A stretch of DNA of 64,000 nt. Source: Proteiniphilum sp. (GTDB lineage Bacteria; Bacteroidota; Bacteroidia; Bacteroidales; Dysgonomonadaceae). Shown here piece by piece: positions 60,014-64,000 of this stretch; positions within the stretch are counted from its first letter, which is position 1, and every line of letters starts with the position of its first letter. The notes below the pieces were generated by a model, which saw only the letters and a list, made by a program, of their open reading frames with translations, ran no database searches and was not told the origin of the DNA. The translations under genes and the position numbers were made by a program. The stretch is from contig JAQVWR010000003.1 of NCBI GenBank assembly GCA_028709605.1, positions 4,913 through 68,912 on the forward strand, written 5' to 3'.

Positions 60014-60463
60014 TTAGTGATTATTTATTTCCGGGGAATCCCCTTTCACTGTGATACCCATGCTCCGTGCCGTTCCAGCTACCATGTGCATTGCGGATTC
60101 AACCGTGAAGCAGTTCAAGTCGGTCATCTTCTCTTCGGCAATGGTCTTCACCTGTTCCAGGGTAACCTCAGCAACCTTCTTACGGTTGGGTTCTGCCGAA
60201 CCGCTTTTGACCTTCGTGGCTTCTAATAACTGAATCGCAACCGGTGGTGTCTTAACAATAAAATCAAACGACTTGTCGGTATAGTAAGTGATCACCACTG
60301 GCAACACTTTCCCGGCTTTGTCCTGAGTTCTGGCATTGAATTGCTTGCAAAACTCCATGATGTTGATCCCTTTGGAACCCAGTGCGGGTCCTACCGGGGG
60401 AGATGGATTTGCAGCTCCTCCTTTGATTTGTAATTTTAGTTGTCCGGCAACTTCTTTAGCCAT
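60014..60463 (-). CDS. rplK: 50S ribosomal protein L11
   Basis: 149 residues. The N-terminal thiostrepton-region domain has the proline helix motif [26 protein letters not shown]; the C-terminal RNA-binding domain follows. It contributes to the GTPase-associated centre and to RelA-type sensing of uncharged tRNA. A 75-base spacer separates it from nusG; I see no clear L1-binding mimic there by eye. Confidence 0.97.
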   Translation of the reverse strand: MAKEVAGQLKLQIKGGAANPSPPVGPALGSKGINIMEFCKQFNARTQDKAGKVLPVVITYYTDKSFDFIVKTPPVAIQLLEATKVKSGSAEPNRKKVAEVTLEQVKTIAEEKMTDLNCFTVESAMHMVAGTARSMGITVKGDSPEINNH

Positions 60464-60538
60464 TTTCTTGATTTTAATAAATTACGGTTTTCGAAACACA
60501 TTGAAGAACTTACAGAATCTGCGTAACCAAATTGCTGA

Positions 60539-61081
60539 CTATTCCTTCTCTACTTGCATATAGCTCAGCTCCAGGAGCTGTTTCCTCCCGAAGATCTTCA
60601 CCATCACTTTGAGTTTCTTTCTCTCGTCGTTCACCTCTTCTACCACACCGGAGAAACTGCTGAAAGGACCGCCGATCACCTTCACGTTTTCCCCCACGTA
60701 GTATTTCATATCCAATTCGTCGCCTGCCTCTTCCAGTTCATCCATCGTGCCGAGGATGCGTTTCACTTCCGATTCCCGTAAGGGTTGCGGATCCGTGGTG
60801 TTGGGCAGGAAGCCGGCTACATAATTGATATTCTTCAGTTCGTGAATGACCTCACCCGTCAGTTCTGCCTCAATCAGTACATAGCCCGGAAGATAAGCGC
60901 GTTCTTTCATCACTTTCTTTCCGTTCCGTACCGTATAAGTCTTTTCTGTGGGGATGAGAACTTGAGAAATGTATTTTCCTAAATCGGTCTTCTTAATCTC
61001 TGACTCAAGATACTCTTTGACTTTGTTTTCTTTTCCACTAACAGCACGCAGCACGTACCATTTTTTTCTCTCTTCAGTCAT
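60539..61081 (-). CDS. nusG: Transcription termination/antitermination factor NusG
   Basis: 180 residues. The NGN domain (about 5-115, KKWYVLRAVSGKENKVKEYLE, LIPTEKTYTVRNGKKVMKERAYLPGYVLIEAEL, NYVAGFLPNT) is followed by a KOW domain (about 128-180, GENVKVIGGPFSSFSGVVEEVNDERKKLKVMVKIFGR). It binds RNA polymerase and links it to Rho or the ribosome. It lies 19 bases after secE. Confidence 0.97.
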   Translation of the reverse strand: MTEERKKWYVLRAVSGKENKVKEYLESEIKKTDLGKYISQVLIPTEKTYTVRNGKKVMKERAYLPGYVLIEAELTGEVIHELKNINYVAGFLPNTTDPQPLRESEVKRILGTMDELEEAGDELDMKYYVGENVKVIGGPFSSFSGVVEEVNDERKKLKVMVKIFGRKQLLELSYMQVEKE

Positions 61082-61100
61082 AGTCTCTTTTATTCAGATG

Positions 61101-61292
61101 TTACAAAATACCATAGAGGAGTTTTAATACCCACTCAAACAAAGAATCCATACCGAACACGATGATGGCAATTATAAGGGAAGCAATCAATACAATTACC
61201 GTACTGCCGTAGAGTTCTTCTTTGGATGGCCAGGACACCTTATACACCAGTTCGTTATAAGCATCCCTGAGATATGCAACTATTTTTTTCAT
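61101..61292 (-). CDS. secE: Protein translocase subunit SecE
   Basis: 63 residues, the short single-span form: an amphipathic N-terminal helix (MKKIVAYLRDAYNELVYKVSWPSKEELYGST, with the conserved VSWPS) and one membrane helix (about 31-57, VIVLIASLIIAIIVFGMDSLFEWVLKLL). It stabilises the SecY channel. It lies 19 bases before tRNA-Trp in the downstream direction of tuf and is followed by nusG. Confidence 0.95.
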   Translation of the reverse strand: MKKIVAYLRDAYNELVYKVSWPSKEELYGSTVIVLIASLIIAIIVFGMDSLFEWVLKLLYGIL

Positions 61293-61311
61293 TTAATTCG
61301 GATCGTATATG

Positions 61312-61384
61312 CACGGGTCGAGAGACTCGAACTCCCGACACCTGGTTTTGGAGACCAGTGCTCTACCAACTGAGCTAGACCCGT
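61312..61384 (-). tRNA. tRNA-Trp (CCA anticodon)
   Basis: 73 nt. The acceptor arms ACGGGTC and GACCCGT pair perfectly with discriminator G. The anticodon loop CTCCAAAA-type carries CCA. The T-loop TTCGAGT and the D-arm GCTCAGTTGGTAGAGC are standard. CCA is not encoded. It lies between tuf and secE on the same strand. Confidence 0.97.
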
Positions 61385-61389
61385 ATAAA

Positions 61390-61433
61390 CCCTGCCCATG
61401 CATTTCTTGCGGAAAAGCAATTCTCCGGCAGGG
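61390..61433 (-). other. Hairpin between tuf and tRNA-Trp
   Basis: The outer arms CCCTGCC and GGCAGGG (7 bp) enclose a possible inner stem TTGC/GCAA. There is no T-tract on the minus strand. It could be a processing or stability element in the tuf 3' end before tRNA-Trp is cut out. Confidence 0.5.
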
Positions 61434-61490
61434 ATTATTTATTTGTTCACCTGGCAGGCCGACAAACGGCATGCTTTGTGAGCGGTTGTT

Positions 61491-62678
<1,188 letters not shown>

Positions 62679-62805
62679 AAAATGTCCTATTAATGAGTGT
62701 AAATTAATAAATTGTATTTCCGATTCTATTGTTTGTAAACAGTGAAACCCAAGACACCCGGCACACTGCCTTTGTCTTGATGAAGCGTTGAACGATCTGT
62801 CGTTG

Positions 62806-62877
<72 letters not shown>

Positions 62878-62886
62878 GAAAATCAG

Positions 62887-62959
62887 AGCGGAAGACGGGA
62901 CTCAAACCCGCGACCCTCAGCTTGGAAGGCTAATGCTCTATCGACTGAGCTACTTCCGC
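62887..62959 (-). tRNA. tRNA-Gly (TCC anticodon)
   Basis: 73 nt. The acceptor GCGGAAG/CTTCCGC is perfect. The anticodon stem TTAGC/GCTGA (one G:T) encloses CTTCCAA, giving TCC. The T-arm carries GGGTTTGAGTCCC. CCA is not encoded. Confidence 0.95.
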
Positions 62960-63025
62960 AAAAAAATGATTCACCGATTTGACGATTTGCCAATGTCTCA
63001 CCACCGAATCATTGCATCGAAACCG

Positions 63026-63108
63026 TGGGCAGTGATGGATTCGAACCACCGAAGGCGTAAGCCAGCTGAGTTACAGTCAGCCCCATTTGGCCACTCTGGT
63101 AACTGCCC
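63026..63108 (-). tRNA. tRNA-Tyr (GTA anticodon)
   Basis: 83 nt with the long variable arm of class II tRNAs. The acceptor GGGCAGT/ACTGCCC is perfect with discriminator A. The anticodon stem CTGA/TCAG encloses a loop with GTA. CCA is not encoded. Confidence 0.95.
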
Positions 63109-63119
63109 TTTTATTTTGG

Positions 63120-63193
63120 AGCCTCTTGTCGGATTCGAACCAACGACCCCGAGATTACAAATCACGTGCTCTGGCCAACTGAGCTAAAGAGGC
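63120..63193 (-). tRNA. tRNA-Thr (TGT anticodon)
   Basis: 74 nt. The acceptor GCCTCTT/AAGAGGC is perfect. The loop TTTGTAA gives anticodon TGT. The anticodon stem CGTGA/TCTCG has one T-T mismatch. It is the first gene after a strong promoter at 63246-63276. Confidence 0.95.
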
Positions 63194-63245
63194 TTATTTA
63201 CTTACTTTTAACCGTTCCTCCCCCAGATTGAGAGAGAAACGGTCG

Positions 63246-63276
63246 CAAAGGTAGTGAAATATTTATTGAAGCCAAA
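63246..63276 (-). promoter_or_regulatory. Promoter of the tRNA-tuf cluster
   Basis: On the minus strand TTTG (63273-63276), exactly 19 bases, then TACCTTTG (63246-63253). Both boxes match the Bacteroidota consensus. The predicted start near 63239 gives a leader of about 46 bases before tRNA-Thr(TGT). Confidence 0.8.
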
Positions 63277-63297
63277 ATATTTGGTGGGTTTTTTGGA

Positions 63298-63594
63298 TTA
63301 CCGATCCTTTTTTTCTTTTGTTTTTTGGATTTGTTTTTCCAGTGCCATCATGCACAGATCGACTGCCTCCTCGAACGTATTGGCAATCTTGCCGGCAAAT
63401 GCCTCTTTGTGTCTGATGTTTAGCTTTACTGCTGCCTCCTTGTTGTTTGCCGTTTCGGGTTTCACCACTTTCAGAATCACTTCTGCCTGAATGATATCGT
63501 CAGAAAAGCGTTCCAATTTTTTTACCTTCTTCTCCACGAAAGTTTTCAGCTGTTCCGTAGCGTCAAAGTTTACCGATTGAATTGTGATTTCCAT
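63298..63594 (-). CDS. hpf: Ribosome hibernation-promoting factor (HPF/RaiA family, short form)
   Basis: 98 residues. The single-domain S30AE fold is visible: MEITIQSVNFDATEQLKTFVEKKVKKLERFSDDIIQAEVILKVVKP and VKLNIRHKEAFAGKIANTFEEAVDLCMMALEKQI. It lacks the C-terminal dimerisation domain of long HPF. It should bind idle ribosomes at the decoding centre. It starts one base before the stop of the recombinase gene upstream, so the two are co-transcribed. Confidence 0.93.
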   Translation of the reverse strand: MEITIQSVNFDATEQLKTFVEKKVKKLERFSDDIIQAEVILKVVKPETANNKEAAVKLNIRHKEAFAGKIANTFEEAVDLCMMALEKQIQKTKEKKDR

Positions 63595-63595
63595 A

Positions 63596-64000
63596 CTATT
63601 CCTCCTTCATTTTATGTGCCCTTGGGTGGGCGTGGTCATATGTTTTCTTCAGTTCTTCCAATGTTACATGGGTGTATATCTGTGTGGATGCAAGACTGGT
63701 GTGTCCCAGCAGTTCTTTTACCGCGTTTATATCGGCTCCGTTGTTCAGCATCTCTGTGGCAAAAGAGTGGCGCAGCACATGGGGGCTTTTATGGGAAAGG
63801 GTGGGGATGCTGCTGAGATGTGTATGGACGATATTATACACTAGTTTCGGATATAAAGGGTTTCCATCTTCCTTAACAAAGAGAAAAGGGGATTTGTTTT
63901 CCACTTCTGCGTTTCTTTTTTTGATGTATGCCGTCAGTTTCTCTTTTGTGCTGTGGGAGAAGGGGATAATCCGCTGTTTGTTTCGCTTGCCCGTAACCCG
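63596..64000 (-). CDS. XerC/XerD-type tyrosine recombinase (5' end cut by window)
   Basis: The frame is open to the window edge, so only the C-terminal ~134 residues are present; a GTG at 63904 is not the start. The catalytic core is clear: [14 protein letters not shown] (Lys on the beta-hairpin), [12 protein letters not shown] (His-x-x-Arg), [16 protein letters not shown] (His and the Tyr nucleophile). The arrangement with hpf and tRNA-tuf is common in Bacteroidota, where this gene is usually called XerC. It probably resolves chromosome dimers with XerD at dif; the first catalytic Arg lies outside the window. Confidence 0.88.
   Translation of the reverse strand, partial: RVTGKRNKQRIIPFSHSTKEKLTAYIKKRNAEVENKSPFLFVKEDGNPLYPKLVYNIVHTHLSSIPTLSHKSPHVLRHSFATEMLNNGADINAVKELLGHTSLASTQIYTHVTLEELKKTYDHAHPRAHKMKEE

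Noticed and set aside
63266..63290. CCAAAATATTTGG palindrome after hpf as a terminator
   Set aside because: Too short and A+T-rich, without a following T-tract; it overlaps the -33 element of the tRNA promoter.
63904..63904. GTG as start of a small recombinase-like gene
   Set aside because: The upstream codons continue the XerC core ([14 protein letters not shown]) without a stop to the window end, so the gene is simply truncated by the window.

Overview
The window comes from a Bacteroidota chromosome, most likely order Bacteroidales near the Dysgonomonadaceae/Porphyromonadaceae (the genus is inference). The evidence is two adjacent SusC/SusD pairs, PPi-dependent phosphofructokinase, a GT3-type glycogen synthase, the LptC - CNNM/CBS - PpiD gene order, a DUF4954 protein, and many copies of the Bacteroidota promoter box TAnnTTTG. 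No rRNA, CRISPR array, insertion sequence or prophage was seen. Most of the window is ordinary core genome. The accessory part is about 15.0-28.6 kb, which is visibly richer in A+T in the two SusC/SusD pairs.

Layout. 1-4 kb (+): end of lptC, a CNNM/CBS membrane protein and a PpiD-like periplasmic chaperone, closed by a strong terminator. 4-13.2 kb (-): pfp, a UvrD/PcrA helicase, a small outer-membrane barrel protein, tdk, mutS and a sirtuin. 13.2-15 kb (+): two tandem FKBP prolyl isomerases, one cytosolic and one a lipoprotein. 15-25.6 kb (+): two SusC/SusD pairs, each with a long untranslated leader and its own terminator. The first ~180 nt of the two susC genes are nearly the same. 25.7-28.5 kb (+): a TPR-transmembrane-HTH regulator, then a two-gene unit of a small secreted protein and an AraC-type protein with little beyond its HTH. 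28.6-33 kb (-): glycogen phosphorylase and glycogen synthase. 33-36.4 kb (+): mfd, whose 3' end overlaps cysK.

36.4-47.5 kb (-): cysK, cysE, DUF4954, recA, dprA, a hotdog thioesterase, purL and a YfcE-like phosphoesterase. 47.7-49.8 kb (+): ppk1. 49.9-64 kb (-): the large information-processing block. Read in its own direction it runs xerC-like recombinase (cut by the window edge), hpf/raiA, tRNA-Thr(TGT), tRNA-Tyr(GTA), tRNA-Gly(TCC), tRNA-Thr(GGT), tuf, tRNA-Trp(CCA), secE, nusG, rplK, rplA, rplJ, rplL, rpoB, rpoC. The four-tRNA-tuf-secE-nusG-rpl-rpo order is the same as in Escherichia coli (thrU-tyrU-glyT-thrT-tufB-secE-nusG...), with tRNA-Trp added.

The best candidates for less-described biology are the SusC/SusD tandem with its shared 5' ends and downstream regulatory cluster, a perfect inverted repeat holding the two outward-facing -7 boxes of glycogen synthase and mfd, a promoter whose predicted start falls on the helicase start codon, and two 7-nt-periodic repeat arrays, one of which forms the stop codon of a gene. 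All start sites, promoters and terminators here were read by eye from the sequence.
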